The notes beneath the pieces were generated by a model. The model saw only the letters and a program-made list of their open reading frames with translations. It searched no databases and was not told the DNA's origin. 64,000 bases of DNA from contig NZ_CP113056.1 in assembly GCF_026625645.1 (NCBI RefSeq), forward strand, positions 4,005,001 through 4,069,000, given 5' to 3'. The translations under genes and the position numbers were made by a program. Of this stretch, positions 34,523-43,178 are shown piece by piece; the stretch's first letter is position 1; each line of letters starts with the position of its first letter. The DNA is from Ancylobacter sp. SL191. Lineage in GTDB: Bacteria; Pseudomonadota; Alphaproteobacteria; Rhizobiales; Xanthobacteraceae.

Positions 34523-35503
34523 ATGAAACGCCACCTGATGCTTTCCGCCGGCCTTGCGCTCGCGGGAATCCTGATGGCCGATGCCGTCCCGGCCCTCGCC
34601 GAGCGCGCCTTCATTTCCAATGAGCGCGATCACACCATGACCGTCCTCGACATGAAGACGCTCAAGGTGATCGAGACGGTGAAAACCGGCCGCCGCCCGC
34701 GTGGCATCACGGCTAGCCCGGACGGCAAGCTGATTTATGTCTGCGCCTCCGACGACAACCGCGTCGAGGTCTATGACGCGCAGACGCTGAAGCTGGTGAA
34801 GACGCTGCGCTCGGGCCCCGACCCGGAGCTGTTCGTGCTCCATCCCTCGGGCAACCCGCTCTACATCGCCAACGAAGACGACAACATGGTCACGGTGGTG
34901 AATGTCGAGAATAACGAGCTGATCGCCGAAATCCCGGTCGGCGTCGAGCCGGAAGGCATGGGCATCAGCCCCGACGGCAAGTACATGGTCAACACCTCCG
35001 AGACCACCAACATGGCGCATGTGGTGGACACGGCGACCAATGAGATCATCGAGAACATTCTCGTCGACTCCCGTCCGCGCATCGCCGAATTCTCGGCGGA
35101 TGGCAAGCAGCTCTGGGTGTCCTCGGAGGTCGGCGGCACGGTGTCGGTGATCGACCCGGCGACCTGGAAGATCGTCAAGAAGATCTCCTTCAAGATTCCC
35201 GGCGTGAGCAATGACGCCATCCAGCCGGTCGGCGTGCGCCTGACCAAGGACGGCGCCAAGGCCTTCATCGCCCTCGGCCCGGCCAACCGCGTCGCGGTGG
35301 TCAACGCCAAGACGCTCGAGGTGGAAAAGTATCTCCTCGTCGGCCAGCGCGTCTGGCAGCTCGGCTTCACGCCGGACCAGAAATTCCTGATCTCGACCAA
35401 CGGCAATTCCAACGACGTCTCGATCATCGACGTCGCCGCCGAGAAGGTCACCAAATCCGTGACGACGGGCCGCGCTCCCTGGGGCGTGGTCGTGGTGCCG
35501 TAG
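34523..35503 (+). CDS. PQQ-associated YVTN-family beta-propeller protein
   Basis: A 326-residue precursor with a signal peptide (ending VPALAE) and about seven beta-propeller blades of YVTN type, for example FISNERDHTMTVLDMKTLKV, GITASPDGKLIYVCASDDNR and GMGISPDGKYMVNTSETTNM. Such propellers recur beside PQQ alcohol dehydrogenases and in lut-like clusters; the biochemical role is unknown, possibly a periplasmic binding or scaffold protein. A GGAGGAACC ribosome site lies before the ATG. It is third-party evidence for the quinoprotein link of this operon. Confidence 0.85.
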   Translation: MKRHLMLSAGLALAGILMADAVPALAERAFISNERDHTMTVLDMKTLKVIETVKTGRRPRGITASPDGKLIYVCASDDNRVEVYDAQTLKLVKTLRSGPDPELFVLHPSGNPLYIANEDDNMVTVVNVENNELIAEIPVGVEPEGMGISPDGKYMVNTSETTNMAHVVDTATNEIIENILVDSRPRIAEFSADGKQLWVSSEVGGTVSVIDPATWKIVKKISFKIPGVSNDAIQPVGVRLTKDGAKAFIALGPANRVAVVNAKTLEVEKYLLVGQRVWQLGFTPDQKFLISTNGNSNDVSIIDVAAEKVTKSVTTGRAPWGVVVVP

Positions 35504-35547
35504 GGCGCCGTCAACTCAACAATAGCAACAGGTTCGGAGGATTCCCC

Positions 35548-35985
35548 ATGAAGCTGCCCCTCGCCGCCGCCCTCGCGGCCACCCTCGCCGCCCCGCTGGC
35601 CTTTGCCGGTGCTGCCTACGCCAAGGGCGACCTTACCCTCAAGCCGATCGAGCTTCCCGGCCTCAAGCTGGGTCTCGGCGATGCCGGCTACGGCGTATCG
35701 CAGAAGACCTATGAGCTGGAGACCGGCAAGTCCTATCAGCTGGAGGTTTCCTCCACCGGCAAGAAGGAATGCGCCTGGCAGTCGCCCGGCCTGTTCCAGT
35801 CCATCTTCCTGCGCAAGGTCGAGGCCGGCGACATGGAGATCAAGGCAATGACCCTCACCGAACTGGAGTTCGAGGAAGAGGGCGAGGCCGAGATTTTCTT
35901 CGTGCCCATCAAGCCCGGCACCTTCGCCTGGTACTGCAAGGGCATGGAAGAGCGCGGCATGAAGGGCGAATTCATCGTGAAATGA
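35548..35985 (+). CDS. Cupredoxin-like periplasmic protein without the usual His ligand
   Basis: A 145-residue precursor with a signal peptide ending AAYAK. The C-terminal loop WYCKGMEERGMKG aligns with the copper loop of plastocyanin-like proteins (YCxPHxxAGMxG). Here Met133 stands where the copper His is expected, while Cys130 and Met138 are kept. The first His position is also not obvious; a Cys75 occurs in GKKECAW. A Glu-rich stretch (residues about 105-115, LEFEEEGEAE) is striking. It may bind copper atypically, bind another metal, or no metal. The gene lies between the beta-propeller and ATPase genes. Confidence 0.7.
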   Translation: MKLPLAAALAATLAAPLAFAGAAYAKGDLTLKPIELPGLKLGLGDAGYGVSQKTYELETGKSYQLEVSSTGKKECAWQSPGLFQSIFLRKVEAGDMEIKAMTLTELEFEEEGEAEIFFVPIKPGTFAWYCKGMEERGMKGEFIVK

Positions 35986-36067
35986 CGCGGCTGCGCGCTA
36001 CTCTCTCCTCGTGAAAACTCATCCCCGGCCCCGGCCGGGGATTTCCTTCTTCCGACCGGACGATGCC

Positions 36068-36871
36068 ATGACGGGCGCTCCCCCTTCCGCCCTGCCGACG
36101 CCGGAGCTGCCACCCTCGCCGGCTGCGCGCGTGCCGGCTCTTGCCGTGCATCACGTCACTCACACCTTCGGCGCGCGCAAAGCGCTGGATGATGTGAGCC
36201 TCACCGTACCCGCCGGCTGCTTCACCGCCCTGCTCGGCCCCAATGGCGCGGGCAAGACCACACTGTTTTCGCTCATCACCCGGCTCTACGACAACCGCTC
36301 CGGCCGCATCGATGTGCTTGGCCATGATGTGCGCCGCACGCCGGCGGCGGCGTTGAGCAAGCTCGGCGTGGTGTTCCAGGCGCGCACGCTCGATCTCGAA
36401 CTCACCGTGGTGCAGAATCTCCTCTACCACGCGACGCTGCACGGCATGGGATTCGCCGCTGGCCGGCGCCGCGCGCTGGAGGTGCTCGCGCAGGCGGGCC
36501 TTGCCGAGCGCGCCGGCGACAAGGTGCGCCGCCTCTCGGGCGGGCAGATGCGCCGCGTCGAGATCGCCCGCGCGCTGATGCACCGCCCGAGCCTGCTGCT
36601 GCTCGACGAGCCGACCGTCGGCCTCGACATCGCCTCGCGCGCCGCGCTGGTGGCGCAGGTCCGCGCGCTGGTCGCGCAGGAGGGCATCGGCGTGCTCTGG
36701 GCGACCCACATCATCGAGGAAATCGCTGCCACTGACCGCATCGTCGTGCTGCATCGCGGCCGCATCCGCGCCGAGGGCGCCCATGACGACGTGCTGGCGC
36801 AGACCGGCACATCCGACATTTCCGACGCCTTCCTCAAGCTGGTGGGCGACGGGCCGGGAGGGCCGGCATGA
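36068..36871 (+). CDS. ABC ATP-binding protein of the PQQ-dehydrogenase-associated system (LutE-like)
   Basis: About 267 residues with Walker A GPNGAGKTT, signature LSGGQMRRVEIARAL, Walker B LLLLDEP and the H-loop WATHIIEEI. The subtype resembles DrrA/CcmA-type ATPases that pair with ABC-2 membrane proteins, as does the next gene, rather than classical importers. The start at 36068 is preferred; the longer frame adds a proline-rich leader through the intergenic hairpin zone. It overlaps the permease gene by 4 nt. In lut clusters the equivalent ATPase is required for lanthanide-dependent growth. Confidence 0.85.
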   Translation: MTGAPPSALPTPELPPSPAARVPALAVHHVTHTFGARKALDDVSLTVPAGCFTALLGPNGAGKTTLFSLITRLYDNRSGRIDVLGHDVRRTPAAALSKLGVVFQARTLDLELTVVQNLLYHATLHGMGFAAGRRRALEVLAQAGLAERAGDKVRRLSGGQMRRVEIARALMHRPSLLLLDEPTVGLDIASRAALVAQVRALVAQEGIGVLWATHIIEEIAATDRIVVLHRGRIRAEGAHDDVLAQTGTSDISDAFLKLVGDGPGGPA

Positions 36872-37710
36872 GCGACGCGCCGCCCCGCTTCCGCCTGCCG
36901 CTCGCCGGCTACCTCGTCTGCATGGCCGGCATCTGCTGGCGCGAGGGGCTGCGCTTCCTCAACCAGCGCGGCCGCTTCCTCTCGGCGCTGGTGCGCCCGC
37001 TGGTGTGGCTGTTCATCTTCGCCGCCGGTTTCCGCTCGGTGCTCGGCGTCTCGATCATCCCGCCCTATGAGACCTATGTGCTCTACGAGGTCTATGTGAC
37101 GCCGGGGCTGGTCGCGATGATCCAGCTGTTCAACGGCCTGCAATCCTCGCTCTCCATGGTCTATGACCGCGAGGTCGGCGCCATGCGCATCCTGCTGGTG
37201 AGCCCCTATCCGCGCTGGTTCCTGCTGGTGTCCAAGCTGGTCGCGGGCATCTGCGTGTCGCTGCTGCAGGTCTATGCCTTCCTGCTGGTCGCCTGGTTCT
37301 GGGAAGTCGAGCTGCCGCCCATCGGCTATGTCGCGGTGATCCCGGCGCTGCTGCTCTCCGGGCTGATGCTCGGCGCCATGGGACTGCTGATGTCCTCGGT
37401 CTTCCGGCAGATGGAGAACTTCGCCAGCGTGATGAACTTCGTGATCTTCCCGATGTTCTTCGCCTCCTCCGCGCTCTACCCGCTGTGGCGGGTGCAGGAG
37501 AGCAGCCTCGTGCTGTGGTGGATCTGCACGCTCAACCCCTTCACCTATGCGGTGGAGCTGATCCGCTTCGCGCTCTACGGCCAGTTCGCCCCACTCGCGG
37601 CGCTGGTTGTCGCCGGTTGCGCGGTTGTGTTCCTCGCCGCCTCGATCCTCGCTTATGATCCTTCCGCTGGCGTCATGGCCCGCCGCGGCGGGCCCGACGA
37701 CGCCAAATGA
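36868..37710 (+). CDS. ABC-2 type membrane protein of the PQQ-dehydrogenase-associated system (LutF-like)
   Basis: A 280-residue membrane protein with about six segments and the ABC-2 family text YVTPGLVAMIQLFNGLQSSL, then VYDREVGAMRILLVSPYPRW and SSALYPLWRVQESS. ABC-2 proteins are usually exporters. Pairing one with a periplasmic binding protein is the oddity of lut-like clusters, and the direction of transport is unresolved by sequence. It overlaps the ATPase upstream and precedes a small exported protein. Confidence 0.85.
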   Translation: MSDAPPRFRLPLAGYLVCMAGICWREGLRFLNQRGRFLSALVRPLVWLFIFAAGFRSVLGVSIIPPYETYVLYEVYVTPGLVAMIQLFNGLQSSLSMVYDREVGAMRILLVSPYPRWFLLVSKLVAGICVSLLQVYAFLLVAWFWEVELPPIGYVAVIPALLLSGLMLGAMGLLMSSVFRQMENFASVMNFVIFPMFFASSALYPLWRVQESSLVLWWICTLNPFTYAVELIRFALYGQFAPLAALVVAGCAVVFLAASILAYDPSAGVMARRGGPDDAK

Positions 37711-37757
37711 GCCGCGCTCAAGACGCGGCCGATAACGAGAAGCCCGGAGGAACCAAT

Positions 37758-38408
37758 ATGCCGATCACCACCCCACGCTTCGCCCGAACGCTGCCGCTGG
37801 CACGCCGCCTTGCGATGACCGCCGCCCTTGTGGGCGGGCTGAGCGCCGCCCCGGCGCTCGCCGCCTCCCCCACCGGCCTGTGGCCCTGCATCCAGCCGCG
37901 TGTCGCCAGCCTGGCCGCGGCGCAGATGTGGGCCGGCCCACCGCTGGACGGGCTCGACTGGCGCACGGATGCCAAGGTTTCCGAGCTGGTGCCAGTGCTT
38001 GCCGCCCGCCGCACGCCGCTCGAGCAGGCCGGCACGCTGATCGAGGACTTCGCCAAGACCGCCGGACCGGATAAGAACCAGCGCCTGACGCTGCTATTCG
38101 CCGGGGTATTCGACCAGATCAACGGCCTGCGCAGCCGCATCCTCACCGGCATCGAGCGCTACGCCAAGCATCAGGTCGACCTGTCGCAGCGCATCAAGGA
38201 TGAGAGCCTCGCCCTTGCCAAGGCGAAGAAGGCGGCCGCGACCGACGACGACAAGGCCAAGACGGTCGAGCTGGAAAAGCAGGTGCTGTGGGACACACGC
38301 ATCTACGATACCCGCGCCCAGGCCGTCACCGCCGTCTGCGAAAGCCCGGTAATCCTCGAACAGCGCGCCTTCTCCCTCGCGCGCTCAATCCAGAACGCGA
38401 TGGAGTGA
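37758..38408 (+). CDS. Exported helical protein of unknown function, last gene of the lut-like operon
   Basis: The 216-residue precursor has a signal peptide (ending APALAA). The mature protein is alpha-helical, with a long charged helix KDESLALAKAKKAAATDDDK, two cysteines (LWPCIQP and VCESP) likely disulfide-linked, and a conserved-looking LWPCIQPRVASLAAAQMWAG opening. The start at 37758 follows a CGGAGG ribosome site and begins the signal peptide; an earlier in-frame ATG lacks one. No named family is recognised; similar genes end lut-type clusters in other methylotrophs. Confidence 0.68.
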   Translation: MPITTPRFARTLPLARRLAMTAALVGGLSAAPALAASPTGLWPCIQPRVASLAAAQMWAGPPLDGLDWRTDAKVSELVPVLAARRTPLEQAGTLIEDFAKTAGPDKNQRLTLLFAGVFDQINGLRSRILTGIERYAKHQVDLSQRIKDESLALAKAKKAAATDDDKAKTVELEKQVLWDTRIYDTRAQAVTAVCESPVILEQRAFSLARSIQNAME

Positions 38409-38411
38409 GGT

Positions 38412-40340
38412 TCAGGGCTGAAGCTGCGCCTCCGCCCCGCCTGTCGTCCGAGGCAGCGCGGCCGTCGGCAGGTCATCGAGCAGGCGAGTCGCCACGCGCC
38501 TGGACCCCTCCGGCGTGAGATGGCCATAGTCGAACTGCATCGGCACGCCATCGGACGCCCAGAGGTCGCAATCCGCCTTGCAAAGGGCATGGTACATCGA
38601 GAAGTAGCGAACATTGTCCTTTGTCACTGCCGCGCGGAAATGCGCGTCGGTCGCCGCCGTCTCCGCGACCCGGTGATGGTCGACATCGTAAGCGGGATCA
38701 TTGAGCTTGCGCGCGAGGACATAGGGCAGCGGCATCTCATACTCGACGATCGGACCGGAGACGATGATCCGGTCGGCATAGGGCTCGATCTTGGCCAGCG
38801 TGCGCCGGAGGTCGGCAAGGTCCGCATCGGTCCAGCGGGCCGAGAGAACGATGGCATCGAGGTGATGTGTCGGCAGAAAGTCCCGCAAGATGTAGTTCAC
38901 CAGTTCGACGCAGCGGGAGCGCCCGCGCGTGTTCACCACCGGCTTGCAGCCACTGGCGGTCGCGACGAGGAAATTGTCAGCCCTACCAACCTCACGCAGT
39001 CCGGGAACAAGATGGGCAGCGTGGCTGTCGCCGAGGACCAGAACATTCGGCTTCGACCCTGACAGCGCCAGACAGCCCGCGCGGTCATAGGCCGAGAAAC
39101 TGTCATTGACGGACGTCAGGAAGCACTGCGGCTCAACCTGAACGATGTCGTCCAGATAGCCGAGAACCTGCTCGACCTTGGGCGACAGGTGCCAGTAGCC
39201 GGCACTGACCGGCACGACGGCCAGTGCGGCGAGGGATACCGCAGCCATGGCCGCGCCACCCCCGAGCAGTACCGTCCGGGTGCGGTAAAGACCCGCACGG
39301 ACGCGAAACGGCTGCTCGACAAACCGCCAGGATGCGGCGGCCAGCAGGACGGCAAGCGCAACAAGGCCATACCGGCCCAACAAGCTCGGTTCGTCGAACT
39401 GGCGGACGAACACGATCAACGGCCAATGCCAGAGATAGAGCGAGAACGAGACCAGCCCGATGAACCGAACCGGCCCCCACCCGAGAAGTCGCGCGGTCCA
39501 TGTCGGCGACATCTGCCCGCTGCGCGCATGGATCGGCATACCGGCATAGAGCACGAGCGCCGTGCCGATACAGGCGGGCGCCGCCCCGAGACCGGGGAAC
39601 AGAGAACTGGCCTTTAGAAGGAGGACGCTGCCAAGAATCAACAGCACGCCGAGGCCCGCGCAGACCTCCGCCATCCAGCGTCGCCGCAGGATGGGCAGCG
39701 TGGCGACCGCGAGGAGGGAGCCGACGATCAACTCCCAGGCGCGGTACTGCACAAAATAGAAGGCCGCGTCGCGGTTCGCCGACGTCATCCAAATCGCGGC
39801 GGCAAAGCTGATCGCTCCGCACAGGGCGAGAAGTGGCACGTGCAAGCGCCGCGGCAGACGGAAAGCCAGAAACAGCACAATTGGCAGGAAGATGTAGAAC
39901 TGCTCTTCGACCGAGAGCGACCAGGTATGCAGGAGCGGGTTACGTTCAGCCGCGGCCGAAAAGTAGCCGGCATCCTGGAAATACAAAATGTTCGAGACAA
40001 AGAATATCGCCGCCACTGCATTGCGGGCGATCTCGGCATATTGAAATGGGAAGAGCCAGAAAAACGCGCCAACCAGCGAGACCGCGAGAACGACGAAGAG
40101 GGCGGGGAAGATGCGGCGGATGCGGCGATTATAAAACTCGAAGATACTGAACCGACCCGCCGACATCTCGCTATAGATGATGCCGGTTATGAGATAGCCG
40201 GAAATGACGAAGAACACATCCACCCCGATGAAGCCGCCGGGGGCTAGGGAGTGGCCGAATAGCTGAAGATCGAAATGAAAGGCCACGACCGGCAAAATCG
40301 CCAGAGCCCGCAGGCCATCAATATCCGTCCGATGCTTCAT
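38412..40340 (-). CDS. OafA/YrhL-type acyltransferase with SGNH domain
   Basis: A 642-residue membrane enzyme. The N-terminal half has the acyltransferase-3 hallmark start HRTDIDGLRALAILPVVAFH and ten or so membrane segments, with NRRIRRIFPALFVV and HTWSLSVEEQFYIFLPIV. The C-terminal SGNH domain has the nucleophile block VLVLGDSHAAHL and the Asp/His end DYGHLTPEG. Such proteins acetylate surface polysaccharides or lipopolysaccharide. The gene is convergent with the lut-like operon. Its base composition appears lower in GC than its neighbours in places, suggesting a transferred or fast-evolving surface gene. Confidence 0.88.
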   Translation of the reverse strand: MKHRTDIDGLRALAILPVVAFHFDLQLFGHSLAPGGFIGVDVFFVISGYLITGIIYSEMSAGRFSIFEFYNRRIRRIFPALFVVLAVSLVGAFFWLFPFQYAEIARNAVAAIFFVSNILYFQDAGYFSAAAERNPLLHTWSLSVEEQFYIFLPIVLFLAFRLPRRLHVPLLALCGAISFAAAIWMTSANRDAAFYFVQYRAWELIVGSLLAVATLPILRRRWMAEVCAGLGVLLILGSVLLLKASSLFPGLGAAPACIGTALVLYAGMPIHARSGQMSPTWTARLLGWGPVRFIGLVSFSLYLWHWPLIVFVRQFDEPSLLGRYGLVALAVLLAAASWRFVEQPFRVRAGLYRTRTVLLGGGAAMAAVSLAALAVVPVSAGYWHLSPKVEQVLGYLDDIVQVEPQCFLTSVNDSFSAYDRAGCLALSGSKPNVLVLGDSHAAHLVPGLREVGRADNFLVATASGCKPVVNTRGRSRCVELVNYILRDFLPTHHLDAIVLSARWTDADLADLRRTLAKIEPYADRIIVSGPIVEYEMPLPYVLARKLNDPAYDVDHHRVAETAATDAHFRAAVTKDNVRYFSMYHALCKADCDLWASDGVPMQFDYGHLTPEGSRRVATRLLDDLPTAALPRTTGGAEAQLQP

Positions 40341-40430
40341 GTGTCCCGCCCCGCCCGCACGAGGTAGGTTTAGAACTATCTCGCAGTTGCAGCAAAGGCG
40401 TTGATGGCCCTCCCCACAGATTGAGCGAAA

Positions 40431-41063
40431 TCACCCCAGCCGGCGCAGGCGCAGGGCGACGCTGGCGATGATGAGCGCGTGGAGGATCAGCGCCCCGGCA
40501 AGGCCCCAGCCGTGCTGGGCGAGGGTCGTGCCGGGGTCGCGACCGATCACTGTCAGGGTGACCAGCGAGAGCGGCAGGAACAGCACGACCGAGGTGACCA
40601 GACCGGGATTGTAGCGCTTCAGCCGCGCGGCGGCGGCGAGGTGGGTGAGCGCGTTGACCAGCATGGCATAGGGCGCGATCAGCCCGTAGCCCGGCCCGAC
40701 GAAGGCGGCGGCGTAGAGCGCGGCAAGGTTGAGGCCCCAGACCGCGCCGACATTGATGATGAGCACGTTGAGCACGGTGAGCCCTTCGCGCCCGCCGAAC
40801 ACGATGCTGTTGGCGAAGCGGCGGAAGCGGTCGCCGGTGTGCTCCTCCACCTGATGGATCATGTAGCCGGGGCTGTGCAGGAAGATCAGCAGCAGCGGCA
40901 GCGCGAAGGCCGCGTGCAGAACCGGCACCAGCGCCAGCAGCGCGCCGGCCATGAAGGCGGCAGCGACCACCCAGCGGGCGGCAAGCCAGGACGTGAAACC
41001 TGTGAGACGCGGCATGTTCTCCCCCTGCCCGACCGGCGGGACGGGCGCAGCAGGCGCGCTCAT
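40431..41063 (-). CDS. HXXEE-domain-like membrane protein
   Basis: The 210-residue protein has several membrane segments. The motif FLHSPGYMIHQVEEHTGDRF contains His-x-x-Glu-Glu, the hallmark of small HXXEE membrane proteins of unknown function. Its start overlaps the stop of the CxxxCW gene (ATGA), so it is translationally tied to the xox operon. An enzymatic metal site is possible but unproven. Confidence 0.7.
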   Translation of the reverse strand: MSAPAAPVPPVGQGENMPRLTGFTSWLAARWVVAAAFMAGALLALVPVLHAAFALPLLLIFLHSPGYMIHQVEEHTGDRFRRFANSIVFGGREGLTVLNVLIINVGAVWGLNLAALYAAAFVGPGYGLIAPYAMLVNALTHLAAAARLKRYNPGLVTSVVLFLPLSLVTLTVIGRDPGTTLAQHGWGLAGALILHALIIASVALRLRRLG

Positions 41064-41668
41064 TCCATCGGCGTGGCCTTTTCCAGCGGCAGGCCGGACT
41101 TGGCCCAGCCATCGGCGCCGGCAGGATACCAGACCACGCCGGTATATCCGTAGGCGAGCGCGCGGCGGGCGGCGTTCCAGCTCATCCAGCAATCGGTCAT
41201 GCAGTAGAACACCAGCGTTGCGTCGAGCTTGCCCGCACTCAAGGCGTTGAGGCCGCGGCGGAAATAGGTGTCCATATCCGGGCTCAGCGCGCCATAGCCG
41301 ACATTGGGCAGCCAGGCGCTGCCGGGCAGATGCTCGCGCGGCTTGTCGCGCCACACCGTTCCCGCCGGCAGATTGGCCGGCTTCACGTCACGCGGCATGA
41401 CATCGACGAAGGTCGCGGCCTTGTCCCGCCAGAGTTGCTCGGCGGCGGCGGTGTCGATGACGCGGGCGCCGGCGAGCGTCGCGGGCGTGGGGGCGCGGTA
41501 GGCCTCCATGCGGTAGCCATCCGGCTCCGGTACGGCGGCGGCCGGGGAGTTCTCCTGGCTCGACACCGGCGACAGGGCGAGCAGGACGAGGGCAAGGCCC
41601 GCCATGCCGAGCCAGGCGAGGCGGCTCAGCGGTGGTTCGGGGCGGGGCCGGTTCTGGCGTTTGAACAT
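41060..41668 (-). CDS. PQQ-dependent catabolism-associated CxxxCW-motif rhodanese-like protein
   Basis: A 202-residue precursor with a hydrophobic N-terminal segment (signal or anchor), then text typical of the family: DAAAEQLWRDKAATFVDVMP-like rhodanese opening, LPGSAWLPNVGYGAL and the VFYCMTDCWMSWNAARRAL motif, in which two cysteines flank three residues before Trp. The family accompanies PQQ alcohol dehydrogenases. It may handle sulfur or redox chemistry in the periplasm. It follows xoxJ with a 42-bp gap. Confidence 0.85.
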   Translation of the reverse strand: MFKRQNRPRPEPPLSRLAWLGMAGLALVLLALSPVSSQENSPAAAVPEPDGYRMEAYRAPTPATLAGARVIDTAAAEQLWRDKAATFVDVMPRDVKPANLPAGTVWRDKPREHLPGSAWLPNVGYGALSPDMDTYFRRGLNALSAGKLDATLVFYCMTDCWMSWNAARRALAYGYTGVVWYPAGADGWAKSGLPLEKATPME

Positions 41669-41710
41669 GACGTCCTCATTTCGTCCCGCCCGGCGCCCCC
41701 GCCGTTTTGG

Positions 41711-42607
41711 TCACGGTGCGGGTTGCACCGGCCGGTTCTGCGCGTCCAGCAAGGGAACACCGTAATCCAGCAGGATCTTGTCGATGGCCCCCTGCTCGGC
41801 GGCGATGAACTGATTGAGCTGGTGCTTCCAGTTCAGTTCGCCCGGGCGGATACCGAAGGTGATGCGGTAGACGAGCGCGGGATCGCCCTTCTCCTTCACC
41901 AGCGGAATCACCGCGAGCGGCTTCTCCGACTTCTTGGCGTAATAGCCGCCGATCGGGCCCCAGAGGATTCCGGCATCGATCGCGCCATCATTGATGTCGG
42001 CGATCATTGCCTCGGCCGGGCTCTCGAAGCGCCGGTCGACCATCAGGGCATAGGGTCGCGCCATGCCCATCAGGCCGTTGCGGGCCATCAGGTCGCCGGG
42101 CGGCGAGCCCGCCACCACGCCGATATGCCGGCCCTTGAGGCGCGGATCCTCCAGCGTCGTCACATCGGCAAGGTCGCTCCCCTTGGGGGTGATGAACACC
42201 CAGGCGGAACGGTAATAGGGATTGGTGTTGAGCACCGGATCCCCGCCAGCGACATAGCCCATCACGATGTCGCAGCGCTTGGCACCGAGCGTCATGCGGT
42301 AGAAGCCGGTGGCCTGCGGGAACCAGGTGTAGTCGAGGGTGAGGCCGAGCTTGTCGGCCAGCAACTCCGCCACCTTGTTCTCGAAGCCCGCCCCCTCCTC
42401 ATTGGTGAAGGGCATGTTGGCGGGATCGGCGCAGACCCGAAGCGTCGAGCGGTCGACGAGATCGGAGACCTGCGCCTGCGCGCCCTTCGGCAAGGCAAGT
42501 GTGCAGAGCGCGGCGAGGGCCAGCGCGCACGCGCCGGACGCACGCTTCAGGCCCGCGGCCACGCGCCTGCCCACCTCAGCTCGGTCGTCCGAAGCACTGA
42601 TTTTCAT
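41711..42607 (-). CDS. xoxJ: Quinoprotein dehydrogenase-associated periplasmic binding protein XoxJ
   Basis: A 298-residue precursor with a signal peptide (ending KGAQAQ). The body has the amino-acid-binding-protein-like fold: LRVCADPANMPFTNEEGAGF, ELLADKLGLTLDYTWFP, and a PALVYRITFGIRPGELNWKH end. XoxJ/MoxJ proteins are thought to assist activation of the lanthanide methanol dehydrogenase. Its start lies inside the 3' end of xoxG (32-nt overlap), so expression is linked. The position after xoxF and xoxG is the standard order. Confidence 0.93.
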   Translation of the reverse strand: MKISASDDRAEVGRRVAAGLKRASGACALALAALCTLALPKGAQAQVSDLVDRSTLRVCADPANMPFTNEEGAGFENKVAELLADKLGLTLDYTWFPQATGFYRMTLGAKRCDIVMGYVAGGDPVLNTNPYYRSAWVFITPKGSDLADVTTLEDPRLKGRHIGVVAGSPPGDLMARNGLMGMARPYALMVDRRFESPAEAMIADINDGAIDAGILWGPIGGYYAKKSEKPLAVIPLVKEKGDPALVYRITFGIRPGELNWKHQLNQFIAAEQGAIDKILLDYGVPLLDAQNRPVQPAP

Positions 42608-43178
42608 TGGCTGTGTACGCCTTCGTCTTGTCTTCGCGCTTGCTCGGGCGCTCGCGACCCAGCGCGCCGTCGGCGCGGGCCTTGAGGTAGATGTACAGAT
42701 CGTCCATGTAGCACATGACGTTCTTGTTCTCGCCGAAGGCCGGCATCACCTGATCGGCCGTGCCGACGCCAACGTTCTGCTTGCCGTTGACGACGATTTC
42801 CATGAACTGCTCATAGGTCATGGTCTTCAGCGAATTGGCCAGCGCTGGGGCGTAGGATGAACCCATGCCGTCGGGGCCGTGGCAGACATGGCACTCGGCG
42901 TGATAGCGGCGATAGCCGGAATAGGTATACCAATCCATCGTGCCATCGGCCTGGATGTTGTAGGTCGGCGTCCCATCCTCGGTGGTGTACTTGCCGAGAT
43001 CGTCCTTTTCCTTGGCCGGAGCGGGAGCTGTTGCACCGGCCGCGGGGGCAGCGGGTGCCGCCTCCTGCGCCGTGGCCGGGCCGCCGAGGACAAGGGTGGT
43101 GGCAAGAACCAGCGCCGACAGGCTGGCGGACGCCGGCAGCGCGCCGGAAAGAAGCCATCCGCGAACAGAGTTCTTCAT
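42576..43178 (-). CDS. xoxG: c-type cytochrome XoxG, electron acceptor of XoxF
   Basis: The 200-residue precursor has a signal peptide (ending PATAQ), an Ala/Pro-rich linker and a single heme site CHVCH (Cys96, Cys99, His100) with the distal Met region ADQVMPAFGENKNV. It accepts electrons from XoxF and passes them toward a terminal oxidase. The start at 43178 gives a proper signal peptide; the open frame extends upstream through the hairpin-rich spacer but has no ribosome site. It overlaps xoxJ at its 3' end. Confidence 0.93.
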   Translation of the reverse strand: MKNSVRGWLLSGALPASASLSALVLATTLVLGGPATAQEAAPAAPAAGATAPAPAKEKDDLGKYTTEDGTPTYNIQADGTMDWYTYSGYRRYHAECHVCHGPDGMGSSYAPALANSLKTMTYEQFMEIVVNGKQNVGVGTADQVMPAFGENKNVMCYMDDLYIYLKARADGALGRERPSKREDKTKAYTANENQCFGRPS

